A stretch of DNA of 64,000 bases from NCBI GenBank assembly GCA_951799405.1, contig OX637332.1, positions 9,243,001 to 9,307,000 on the forward strand, given 5' to 3'. Origin of the DNA: Agapetus fuscipes. Lineage: Eukaryota; Arthropoda; Insecta; Trichoptera; Glossosomatidae. The notes beneath the pieces are model-generated. The model was given only the letters and a program-made list of their open reading frames with translations. It did not search any database and was not told the origin of the DNA. This document shows, piece after piece, positions 1-10,529 of the stretch. The position numbers were made by a program, and so were the translations under genes. How positions within the stretch are numbered: the first letter of the stretch is position 1; every line of letters begins with the position of its first letter.

Positions 1-278
1 TCACATGGGAATCAGCTTCAAGGACAGGGTTCTCAACGAAGAGATTTAACCAAGCACTTGGGTCACCGATGTCGTACAACGCATGACCTTGTAAAAATGG
101 AGCTGATTAGGTTGAGGAACATGAAAAAAGGTTCAATGGCGACCCAAGATGACCACCAAGCGTAGACTAGAAAGACCTTAGCAGAGATGGCTGGACATAG
201 CAGATACAAAAAGCGTTGCGAAGGTTGGATGAGGCATATGCCCAGGAGTGGACAGATAACGGCTGATGAGGGATGAAA
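1..278 (+). pseudogene. LINE-1f 3' end, decayed non-LTR retrotransposon
   Basis: Reading across stops and frameshifts gives the familiar C-terminal tail of RTE/jockey-like insect reverse transcriptases: MGISFKDRVLNEEI, then TDVVQRMTL, KKVQWRPK, and a degenerate AEEYAQEWTDNG-like end. It is a dead fragment cut by the window edge. The same family recurs at 34728-35740 and 49621-49720. Confidence 0.7.
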
Positions 279-867
279 AAAAAAGTAATTTTACACTAAA
301 AGGATATTACGCCAGATATATAAAAAATCTCCGTACTGAAAAAAAAACTAGGTAGGTAAGTACTTTATAAAAAACTTATGATTTGATTAGAATTTGAAGA
401 TGTTGATACCACTGTTTGCTTCCTATCTGAACCTCTCTTTTCTCTATCAAACATGTTTTTATTGAATCAACCTTAAAAAAATCGCCCTGAAAAAAATTGC
501 ACCAAACACGCTCTTAATTCTGTCGATTATTTTTTTACACTTTGACGTGTTCAAAAAGGTTCAAGTACCTATACTTTTAAGGAAAGAATAATAAGATTTA
601 TAAACACGGATTTACTAAACGCTAAGTTGTATGTATTAAAAATAATATGTACTTACCAATGAAGAAATTTAGTAACGGTATCGGCTTTTAGCGGTCACGC
701 CTTTTCAACTTCTGGTAGCTTCTAAAATCAGATAAATCAAAACATCGATATTCAACAAACATCCGCATTGCAAAAAAAGTGTATTAGCGCTTTGGCGAGA
801 ATTTTACAGCAATCAGTACCTCAAGTATATAATATTGCGTAAATCTCACCTCGATTGCGTAAATACA
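279..867. other. Unassigned AT-rich stretch
   Basis: Nothing recognisable apart from the exon-like segment at 657-721. Confidence 0.5.
657..721 (-). other. Exon-like segment with strong donor, non-coding
   Basis: On the minus strand an acceptor (TTTATCTGATTTTAG) and a near-consensus donor (ATTG|GTAAGTAC) enclose 65 bp. Every frame has a stop. The donor context is the same as that of the segment at 11340-11381. It may be a UTR or lncRNA exon of a minus-strand transcript, or coincidence. Confidence 0.27.
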
Positions 868-1040
868 AAATGAATGGAATATGCGATGGCACACTTAGAG
901 ATTGATTTAGTTTTCATACATATTTTCAATTAAATCGAGGTGAGTTTCCGGAATGTTTTATACTAGGAAAACAGATGAAAATGGTCGAAAAATATTTCAC
1001 ATTTCCATGCATTGATTATTTTTTTACATTGTCAATAAAA
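868..1040 (+). repeat. Dispersed repeat, inverted copy at 18358-18530
   Basis: About 170 bp including GGAATATGCGATGGCACA and AATCGAGGTGAGTTTCCGG is repeated in opposite orientation at 18358-18530 with few differences. The type is unknown. Confidence 0.6.
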
Positions 1041-1521
1041 TACAGATTTTTAGTAAATTATTGCATGGATATAAAATACTATGTCGACACAATTTTCAAA
1101 TACTTAATATAAATTTTAGGGCTGACATTATAAACATTCATAAACAGCAATAAAGCTTCAACGTTTACAAATTTTCTAACGATATTTTCTGATATTTGAT
1201 TTAAATCGTCAACTGTCACCTTATGAATGTTTATCATACCAATCATAAAAAGTTGATGTCTGTTTTCACTTTTATTGAAAAAAAAACGAAATTCGCTTAT
1301 GAAAAAAAATATGTATTTCGAAATATCCATACGTATATTACTTTTTTTTGCATCGATCAATATATAATAGTGGCATATGTCTGATTTTTATTAGTAGTGC
1401 ATATATCACGGAACATAATAGTGAAAATGGAGACCGCCACATGTCAAAAAATTTTACATCGTTTTTAAAGCGTACTGTCGGATGCCTGGAAACTGATTGT
1501 AGCAAGATTTGGTTGACGCCG

Positions 1522-3168
1522 TAAAGGCTAGTTCGCACAAGGCCACTGATTTAGTCAAGTAACGAGTAATTTAGTAGTGGGCGGGGCGCTACTCGCCCGT
1601 GAAGCGTTCGCATTACGGTCCAGTACAGTACACAAGTGCGAAGTTGGCTGCAGAAAGCCCTTTCTATAATGGCGGAAAATTTGAATTGGCTGCAGTTTGA
1701 AAATATTAATTGAGTATTAAAATCATGTTATTATAAAGCCCTTTAAATTGGCTATGGTTTGGTAATATTAACTGATTTATGCCCGGCCACCTAGCTAGGA
1801 GCCTGTTTAGCAAACAACTTCGAAACTCGACTTTTGTAAATTCGAAATGTATTTTATGGTTTATAAAATAATATACACATTTTAAATAAAAACAACACAT
1901 GACTATTTGATGTTTATAATAATATCTACCATTTACGCTGCAAACATTATTTTTTAATTGAATTTTTATCTTTTCAATGATGTGTACAAAGTATATTTTG
2001 TATGCACACACTATAATACGGCTCTAGTCTGCAGCTGCATTCAGATGCATTTCTCTGTTGCGTTTTTCGTTGTTGACAATTAACATCAATATTCAACATG
2101 TAAAATCGGCATTTTCAAATACACGGCGGTCACCAATCAATTATCAAGTTAAAGAAGAAACATGGTTCAACTTTTCAGAGGCTGACCGCGAGAAACTTGT
2201 TCAATCCTGCTACATACGCCTCTCACAGATACCAGCTGATGGCTTACAGTGGCATAAAATTGTAATGCCTCTAATTAGTTATCCCCGTGTGTCACTGAAT
2301 TGTTTCTGTACAAAACAATAAGTAACAATCCATCTGAAGGATATCATAAGGCCTGTGATATGACAAATTTATGGTAGGTACCTATAAACATCGATCAATG
2401 TAAAAGATCGATGTTTTTAAATACGTAATAAATTCATGGACGATAATAGTTATTTCCACAACATCTTTACCAAAACTATATTTGTACAGCTCTATTGTCA
2501 GCAAGGAGCTACATGATTGTATTTTTGACAGCTGATATCCGCACCAAAAATCGATGTCACTATTCTTATCAAAAAAAAATTACCTTTCTCAAAACTTTTT
2601 GGACGTAGATAAGTCCTAGCAACTTCTATATTCTCAAGAGTTTCTAAAAAAACAAGTATATCGGTGTGCATATCCACTTATTTACAGTTTAAACATGACA
2701 TAACCTCACTTACAGGTCGCTAAGTTTAGGGAGCGGAACATCGGGCTCGCAAATATAAGAAGTTCTTAAGTACTTAAATATTTTTAAACAGCACTTTATC
2801 TTTAAATATTCTTGCTGAAAACGGGCATTATCTTTTCAAACTGCAGCCAATTTAAATTGCCGCCATTCTTGCATTTCCGTTTCCCCGCCAAGAGTGAGCG
2901 GCCAATGGCGCGGCCGCTAATAAACTCGACTCGGACTCGGGCTTTTCCGTGGCTCTTCGGACTCGGACTTTTCCGTGGCTTCTCGGCAACACTCGCCCAC
3001 GGACGGTGGGCGGGGCCGCTACTTGCCCGAAAAAATAGAATGAAATGGATCGGCTTGACTAAACCATTGACTTAACTACTGGACTAAATTGTTGGGGTTC
3101 GCACACGTTTAGCCACTAAATTACTCGTTACTTGACTAAATTACTCGCCTTGTCCGAACCAGCCTTAA
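1522..3168. mobile_element. PIF/Harbinger-like TIR element, about 1.64 kb
   Basis: TIRs of roughly 55 bp begin AGGCTAGTTCGCACAAGGC at 1525 and, on the other strand, AGGCTGGTTCGGACAAGGC at 3165. Both continue into AGTCAAGTAACGAGTAATTT. The flanking trinucleotide TAA (1522-1524 and 3166-3168) looks like a target-site duplication, which together with the ends fits PIF/Harbinger. No transposase frame is visible inside, so it is presumed non-autonomous. The right third is GC-rich with CTCGGACT-type direct repeats. Confidence 0.6.
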
Positions 3169-3360
3169 GACGTCAGCGATTTAGCACGCTAAACGGCTCT
3201 AATGCTCTATTTACATCATCTATTAAAATAAAAGGACATAGAACATTCGAGTCATTTGGCGTGCCCAAAAAATAGTTTAATCAGATCTGAGTAAGGTGAG
3301 TTCTTCGTATAAGTAGTTTCCACGAAACCGTCAACGAAATTTCAAATTTTTAACTTTTTT

Positions 3361-3705
3361 GTTTTTTTCTTTTTGACGTATTACGCTGATATCTCTTGTG
3401 TGTGTGTGTGTTTTTTCTTTTTGACGTATTACGCTGATATCTCTTGTGTGTGTGTGTTTTTTCTTTTTGACGTATTACGCTGATATCTCTTGTGTGTGTG
3501 TGTGTTTTTTCTTTTTGACGTATTACGCTGATATCTCTTGTGTGTGTGTGTGTTTTTTCTTTTTGACGTATTACGCTGATATCTCTTGTGTGTGTGTGTG
3601 TTTTTTCTTTTTGACGTATTACGCTGATATCTCTTGTGTGTGTGTGTGTTTTTTCTTTTTGACGTATTACGCTGATATCTCTTGTGTGTGTGTGTGTTTT
3701 TTTTA
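3361..3705. repeat. 48-bp minisatellite, seven units
   Basis: The unit pairs a (GT)n run with TTTTTTCTTTTTGACGTATT followed by ACGCTGATATCTCTT. GACGTATT recurs at 3375, 3423, 3469, 3517, 3565, 3613 and 3661, so the period is 48 bp with one 46-bp unit. Because 48 is divisible by three, long spurious open frames arise on both strands; these are not genes. Confidence 0.95.
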
Positions 3706-3709
3706 TATT

Positions 3710-5340
3710 AACGTATTTTGTTCCATAGCAGGTGTATAACAATTGGAAGAATCTTACAAATACCTTTTAGATAATATATTTTATACTGATCGATGATCTA
3801 CTACCATTAATATTCTGTATAATGTTTTTTTCTTTCTTAAAGAATGTAAAGGAAAAACCTTAATTCCTTCGATTATTATCAGGCACACACTAAAAGTAAT
3901 TTCAGTGCGGGATTGGTTTAAAAAATCAATTTTCATTTTTTCCCGAACACTAGAGCGTCTGGATTTAATCGAGTGCCTCTGCGAACACTTTTGCACGGCG
4001 AGAACAAAGGAATTTCGTTTTTTTTTTCTCCTCTACCAGCCGAGCTCAATAAAAATGAATATTTTTCCTTGCACGTATTCTATTAAAGGGCTTTCTGTAT
4101 TCAACGGAACGAATTTTCATTGGTCGAATAGTCTATACATTTATCATTTCAAATACATCATACTTAAAAAGTTAACAATTATTTTTTATTTTATAGAGAA
4201 AGACAAAAAAATATATATACTGCTTCTACGAAGTCGGCAGAAAGTTGTAAATGTTTTATTTTCTTTGACTTGACGTCACATTTGTGTCTCATCTATTATG
4301 TTGATTAATAATCCGGTTCGTTGCTAACTAACTCGTAAACATAGTATCGACAAGGTTTACTCGGTATTACAAGAAACGAGCACCTATGTACCTCCGAAAA
4401 CAGGGTAACTCCCACTTGATATCAAATAATTAGACTGACTCTTCTACCTGTGGAAATAAAAAGAAATAACGCGATATGAAGTTATACCTTATACCATATG
4501 TGCAGTTTGTTGATTAAAAAAAACTTCTTGAAAAAATATCAGCACGCGACGTTCATTATAAACATTCGTAAACGTTTATACTCAGTCGTCGTGTAGAGAG
4601 AGTGTCTCCTAAAGACGTTAGCTACGTCGCCAACGAAACGTCAAGAGTAATGTATATTCTCTTGTAACAGTTCGTCTTAAATCCGATTAATGAATTTAAA
4701 TTGTTTAGTTTTTATTATTATAAATAGTTGGTACCTAAAAGGGTTCATTAGAAAAAAAATACAAAAAATATTGTTGACAATGTAATTTTTGTGGTGTTTT
4801 ACAAACGTAGTGCAAATAATTACTCATAATAATTCCCCCCGACAGAAAAGGTGGCAAAAGTTGCAAAATACCTTTGTCCGTACACAAGCAGGGCTCCCTC
4901 TTTTATTAATCAAATTGTAATTCGGAGCGCTAGCTTTGAATATTTTAGATATTTTCAGGTAGGTGGCAGTCATGCACGAATGTGTGCAAAATCTATTCTA
5001 TCTGTTGGTGAGTATAACGAAGACAATGTGAATATGCGCATTGCATATTGCGTCCCTTCAGAGAACTTGAACGATGAAATGCTTGATTATTTTAGATACT
5101 CTCTCTCTCTATGTACCATGTTTTTCAGAAGGAATAGATAGAAAAGAAAATACCTTTGAACAAGGCTTATGTGTCATCTACAAGTTAAATTGATCGTGTA
5201 TTAAATCTTAGTATGAGTTCAGTAGTTTAACAGAAAAAACTGCAAAACCCCGAAATCAATCAAGAATTAAAAAAAAACAATTAGAGATGAAAAAATGTGT
5301 AGTAATTGTCAAAAATAATAATTTAATTTGATTTGAGTTG
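3710..5340. other. Unassigned unique-looking DNA
   Basis: AT-rich with no convincing exon, RNA gene or known repeat. It contains a short CT microsatellite near 5101. Confidence 0.45.
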
Positions 5341-5342
5341 TT

Positions 5343-5463
5343 AGTGGTTGGCGTAAGGCCGGACCCCATACCCATTAAAGTTGACAAGTCCTGAATCGTC
5401 ACATGCGACTCCTTTCGGCATAACGCAGGCAAGAAGTTACACTTTATGTGTAGCTTAGGCGTT
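5343..5463 (+). repeat. SINE-A tail fragment
   Basis: Matches the SINE-A 3' half (TTGGCGTAAGGCCGG, then GCAAGAAGTTACACTTTAT), without the tRNA-like head. Confidence 0.75.
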
Positions 5464-6502
5464 TTTAAAATATAAAATCAAAGGTTTTTTAGAGCTAAAA
5501 GGAAAAGCTCGTAAATTGTTTATTTAAAAATCGATTAAGACTTTTAGTTGTTTTCCATTTTTTTGTTGTTTTTTGTATGTTAACGTGGATTATATTGTCG
5601 TATTTTGATGTTTTGTTTTCAAAATTGCTTTTCTAATAGATACAAAATTATATGAAATCTTCATACAATTCCATCTGCATATTTTCTGCGCTACCTTCGC
5701 ACAACTCCGACGTCTACTTCCCACCTATACACGTGGCATTTCCACGTTCCTAGCGCGGTACACGCTTCTTGTTTGACTACGCCGCTTTACATTTGTCTAT
5801 GCGAACTTACGTATGTCTGAGTCAAACTCTGCAAATGTACCCAAGTACAAAGTATTCCGTTTAAACTCAGCCACAGCGTAAGACCAAAAATATCCTAAAA
5901 CAGAAGCCCACACTTAAGGCTCTGCTTCAGATTCTCGGGAAACGCTACGATTGCGTTGGAACGTTGAGCTTTGTACTTGGAGTACTGTTCCCGGCCCGGC
6001 GGAGGGGTTGCACAACTTTGGCGTAAGACGCCGCGCGCCCCTGAAGCGAGTATAGAAAATTAATAGCTGAGAAATCGCAAAGGCAACTTACTGTGGCCTA
6101 CAGCGATTACCAACAATCACATTAGGTAATTGCAAGATAAAGAAAAAAGTTTAAAAATATTAAGTTCCACGGCCGGCAAAAGAACAAATTTGCATCATAT
6201 TTTTCTTCTTTACTTGTCTTGTCGGGACCCTCTAACGTTGACAATCATCTGGGAGATATCATCTCTGCTCTAGGCAGCACGAACCTTTCATCCCGGTCCA
6301 CTCTTGAATGTTTTGAAGCCAGAAAAGCCGCTTTCTTCTACTCTCTCTACGTCACGCAACCTTCTATGACCAGTTATAGGATGGCATATTTTTCCCCTCT
6401 CAGTATGTTACCAAAATATGAAATTTTACGGAACTTAATTATTGTGAAAAAAATTGTTGACCATTTACTCTACGCAATACTTGTCGTTACTTGTCATGTT
6501 TA
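5464..6502. other. Unassigned; includes a GC-rich block 5690-6050
   Basis: The block around 5690-6050 is distinctly richer in G+C (for example CCCGGCCCGGCGGAGGGG) and ends in GACGCCGCGCGCCCC. It could be a repeat 5' end or unique DNA; no second copy is seen in the window. Confidence 0.35.
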
Positions 6503-6947
6503 AAAATCTAAATATAAATCTAAGCTGCAAAGAAACGTATCATTTAAGATTCATATTAAACGCATTTTCACAAGCAGACATGTGTAAGTTCGCGCTAACA
6601 CATAGCTGCCTTAGTTCTTGTTTGCCGTATACGTCATTGATAAAATTTAACATGAGCAATTTTTGCATGTGTACTGGACCAATGTGTCTTATGAAAACAA
6701 GAAATTTATTCAAAAAATACTTAAAATAACTCTCACATTATTGAGTTTTACGGTTTTTCTTAGCTCAGATTGTGTAGAATTTGATTCTTAAAACAATTGC
6801 ATGAAAAAGTAATATTTGACAAGATTGTCGTATACGGTAAACAAGAACTGGGGGAGCGACATGCCGCATGTGACCCTACAATATAAAACTACAATCTCAA
6901 ATTAACATAAGCCCTGCAACTCTTGCCGACCTTCCCTAAAACAGGTC
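6503..6947 (-). repeat. Element B copy split by a MITE
   Basis: Element B sequence at 6503-6603 and 6859-6947 is continuous once the 255-bp MITE is removed. The right part includes ACATGCCGCATGTGA and the conserved GCCCTGCAACTCTTGCC. Confidence 0.85.
6600..6862. mobile_element. MITE-1 copy, 4-bp target duplication
   Basis: The element spans 6604-6858 with imperfect 30-bp TIRs whose core is AGTTCTTGTTTGCCGTATAC, flanked by ACAT on both sides (6600-6603, 6859-6862). It has no coding capacity. A second copy is at 32296-32547. A 4-bp duplication fits Chapaev, Sola or Ginger groups; the superfamily is not settled. Confidence 0.85.
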
Positions 6948-7047
6948 AGTCCTCTTTACATTCGCCGGTTGATCCACATTCAAACTCCCCGAGTGGTATA
7001 TGGTTTTAACTTTTTTTTGCATCATTAAATGTATTAATTGCTTGTAT

Positions 7048-7309
7048 TCCTTGACTGATAGGTTGGTATGCGACTGACCACCCATACTGTAAAAAATGGT
7101 TCACTTTGCCAATGTCACCCCTGTTTCAGGGAAGGTCGGCAAGAGTTGAAGGGCTTATGTTCATTTGAGATTGGGTTTTTATATTGTAGGTCCACATGCG
7201 GCATGTGTAAGCGCGAAATTATGCATGTCTGCTTATGGGAATGCATTTAATATGAATCTCAAATGATACATATCTTTGCAGCTAAGATTAAGATTTAGAT
7301 TTAGATTAG
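7048..7309 (+). repeat. Element B, near full length
   Basis: Begins TTCCTTGACTGATAGGTTGG, holds GGTTCACTTTGCCAATGTCA and CCCCTGTTTCAGGGAAGGTC, and ends in TTTAGATTTAGATTAG. A near-complete reference copy. Confidence 0.9.
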
Positions 7310-7639
7310 CTGGCTTGGTAATAACTAAATGTTCCAGATATGAAATCAGAAGAAATGACCACACACCTCCAGACGATATTAACTTGACACATGCCCTTCC
7401 TGTACCTTGCTCCGTCCTCATATCCTCGCACGATGCCACTCTCAATCACTGATTCCGTACCTGGATCATTTACTTATCATTAAGCCATCTGATGATGCAA
7501 ACGGTATGTTTGCAAAACCGGTCGTGGAACTTAATTCACGCAAAGACCCATCTAAAACAAAGTTGCTTTTATTAAAGCAAAATAAATACCTCTACAATCA
7601 ATGAAATGATACTGATTTAATTTTTTTTAACAAATATCC

Positions 7640-7790
7640 AAATATCCGGAATTGCGAATGAATAGAATATCCAGTCATAATAAAAGGAGAGCTTCTATGA
7701 AGAAGGTTATGACTCTGGAAGAAATGAAAGAAGTATGTAAGGAGTAAGGACAGAAAGAAATGGCGGTTGATCTGTAATGTTGGCGGCTAG
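7640..7790 (+). pseudogene. LINE-2f 3' end fragment
   Basis: Decayed reading of the LINE-2f C-terminus (KRRASMKKVMTLEEMKEVCK, then a DRKKW-like motif and a short end). Related fragments lie at 46045-46515, 61848-62105 and 63117-63370. Confidence 0.65.
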
Positions 7791-7825
7791 GGTTTATTAA
7801 ATTGGAATTTGTTTACTGTTTAAGT

Positions 7826-8065
7826 TTTGATGCCCATACGTAAAAATGGTTCACTTTTGCCAATGTCACCCTTGTTTCAGGAAACGATGGCAAGAGTTGC
7901 AGGGTGTACCTATGTCCATTTGAAATCCGGTTTTTATGTTGTAGGTTCACATGCGGCATGTGCAAGCGCGAACTTGTATGTGTCTGCTTGTGAGAATGCA
8001 TATTGCGAATCTTCAATTAGGTAACATATCTTTGCAACTTAGATTAGTTTAGATTAGATTAGTTG
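7826..8065 (+). repeat. Element B copy
   Basis: Lacks the first 20 bp. Contains CACATGCGGCATGTGCAAGC and a TTAGATTAG end. Confidence 0.88.
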
Positions 8066-8119
8066 TGGTAAATTCTGTTTAGTATTTCTTTATTTACGAG
8101 GGAAAAGTGAAGACTCATC

Positions 8120-8185
8120 TGCGGAAGTACCGGCCACCCCAAGTGTAACGGTGGCAGGATACAGTAACAGTAACGTGTTGCTCTC
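8120..8185 (+). repeat. LINE-2f terminal tail
   Basis: GGCCACCCCAAGTGTAACGG and the ACAGTAACAGTAAC run match the 3' UTR of LINE-2f at 63330-63370. Confidence 0.5.
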
Positions 8186-8189
8186 ACTA

Positions 8190-9880
8190 TGATTATTTTT
8201 TAAGCCTAATCAATTAAGTATAAATTTTTCGAGTTTTGTCGGTGGGATAGATTTTTTAGCTAGTTCAAGGTTTCGAAAAATTGTGCAAGAAAAAGTATAC
8301 ATTCATTTTTATTGATACTGTTCTTTTCAACTGGGTATATAATCAGAATGTTAGATTTAAAATAAATAGTGTATTATTAGAATGACAATAAGATTTTAAA
8401 TTCATTAAAACTTTCTAGTGGACTCTGCACAATTTTAAAGTCAAAAATATCGAGATGTCCCACGACCGGGTTGCTTGTGAAAAAATAAACTTATAACTTT
8501 GTTTTGATGCCAAGGACCCCAGTCGTGAATAATTCTGCTTTTGATTTTGTGCCGAGTCCAATGTGTTTGCCAATGATAAGAATTGACTCGGCACAAATTC
8601 AATAGACACAAAATCACGTCACGGCTAACTTATATATTATTATCAGTTGCTATGGACTAAAATCATGAAGGCCTGTAATGTTTGCCACCCAAGGAAAACT
8701 TAAAGCATGGTGTCGAGTTAATTTTTCAAACGATTTGTGTTCAACTCTTTTTCCTATCTTTCTTTCCTTTCCTTTTGGAGTAATGGTTCTACACAGCTGT
8801 TGTACATTATAATAGGTAGCTGATTCACCCCTAGGCGCGCTGTTAGGCTGGTTTTTGGAGTACGGGGGGAGGAGTGAGGCGAGGGGGAGGGGTGGAAGAA
8901 TGAGGGGAAGAGGGGGGGGGGGGCTTTCCTTTACCGAACAAGGGAAGGCCATCAGATATGTACTGGCAGTGGAGGGAAACCATTTCCAAAAGGAGAAGAA
9001 GAAAAAGTATGAAGTGGACGAATTTCATAAACAATCAAATTGTGACGTCAGATGATCTGGTTGCCAAAGAAAAGGCAAACCAATATTTTGATACTTAAGT
9101 CATATAACCGTGTGATTTTCGCCAATCGAGAAAATAAAATGCAGAGTCCATTTTTTAAATATTTTACTGTGTTGTCTTCATTTTGGCAAAAGATCTCGAT
9201 TTTTTTGGTTTAATATTTTTTCTTAATCATTTTATTTTTTATGGAATGTCTTACAGTTATAATGTTCGATGAATTTAAAGTTTTCTTTTGCAAAAATGAA
9301 GATATTTAGTAACTTATCTTATACATAATATTTACAAAGCGTGTGAACCATATAGCCAAAAGGGACAATAGTTGAATACAATAGGCTATCATTATAAGTT
9401 TTTCATCTTCGTTTTTAATATTATTTTATTTTGACTTTATTAATTATGGTATTTTGGCTTCATTTAGTGCACGCGTTTGATAAATAAATACAAAAACATA
9501 CTTTCTATCAATTGTACAAAATAATAATACTTGTAAATACTCCTTTTACAAATTATATTTATTTTATCCCACTTTGTTCCTGTTCTACTCAAGTAATCAA
9601 CTATCTAAGAATTTAAGTTATTAAGTTACCATTTGATTTGGACCCAGAAAATTTCAAATATAGGAAATAAATATGAAATCACTTGGCCGGACTAAAGACA
9701 TGGCAGAGTAACGTAATTTCAATACAATATAATGTTTTTAGTTTAAAAAGACGGTGTAACTGCATTTATCATTACCGCATACTGCATGTGTTTTGCAGTG
9801 CTGTGAACTCGAAAATATCCCTGATTATCGGGAATCCCTTTGATTTCAGATTACCGTGGGATATTTTTAAATTTGAAATC
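8190..9880. other. Unassigned, mostly unique-looking
   Basis: No gene seen. A purine-rich GA/G tract with a G run lies at 8863-8930, explaining the Pro- and Gly-rich false frames there. Confidence 0.45.
8546..8598. repeat. Inverted repeat, 13-bp arms
   Basis: TTTGTGCCGAGTC and GACTCGGCACAAA are separated by about 27 bp. It could be a MITE core or a hairpin of unknown role. Confidence 0.6.
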
Positions 9881-10110
9881 CGGTCGCTAGCTCAGTTGGT
9901 AGAGTGCTTGCATTTCATGCCGAGAGCTCGGTTTCGAATCTCACCGACTGTGTCAGAAATGATTTCCCGTTTCGGTGTGTATTTCAAAAACCCAAAATTA
10001 AATACCGGCGAGGCTTACTCAACCTTCACAAGAAATGAGAACTAGCCTCCTCGGGAATTGAGAAACCTCCACTTCAACTGAAGTGACGGGCTCGATTAAA
10101 TGTAAAAAAT
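9881..10110 (+). repeat. SINE-A copy with tRNA-like head
   Basis: Box A (TAGCTCAGTTGGTAGAGTG) and box B-like (GGTTTCGAATCTC) are followed by the conserved ACTCAACCTTCACAAGAAAT body. Confidence 0.88.
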
Positions 10111-10176
10111 AATAGTTTCCACTCTCCACATTCAAAACTTTTCGGGGAAAACGCGGCAAAAAGAAACATTATTTGT

Positions 10177-10521
10177 GTGGGTAGCTTAAATGCGTTTCGT
10201 TTGGAGTCCATGGTGATAAATTTACTAGCTTTAACTAAAACATCAATTTGGGTCATCATTATTTTTATTTCTGCGCAAGGTTTCGCCATCGCTTCGTATT
10301 TCACGTCTGGAAGGCAGAGCCTACAAAAGCATCCCCAGCCCGTGAAATACTTGGCTAATAGTTGTTCTCGGGCCTTGTACGAGACCTCGGATTACTATTG
10401 CGGGAACAATGTGGGACAAAGCATTGGAATAAAGCAATTCGCAGCCACGTCGATTGTTAATATAAACGCAGACCAAGTGATACTGTTGAACCAATGGAAA
10501 TTAAGAAACTGTCTGGCTTGA
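10177..10521 (+). CDS. Open frame of about 114 codons, doubtful gene
   Basis: The frame holds a hydrophobic segment (IWVIIIFISAQGFAIA) followed by a polar region with three cysteines, ending at TGA. The first in-frame ATG is at 10210. The organisation would suit a short secreted or membrane-anchored product, but there is no splice, promoter or homology support, and it begins just after a SINE-A copy. It is listed because it is the longest open stretch here that lies mostly outside recognised repeats. Confidence 0.2.
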   Translation: MGSLNAFRLESMVINLLALTKTSIWVIIIFISAQGFAIASYFTSGRQSLQKHPQPVKYLANSCSRALYETSDYYCGNNVGQSIGIKQFAATSIVNINADQVILLNQWKLRNCLA

Positions 10522-10529
10522 TACATTAT

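Noticed and set aside
3350..3742. Repetitive protein of about 130 residues on the minus strand
   Set aside because: It is a translation of a 48-bp minisatellite; the opposite strand is open too.
8650..9055. Proline- and glycine-rich proteins on either strand
   Set aside because: They derive from a purine-rich G/GA tract.
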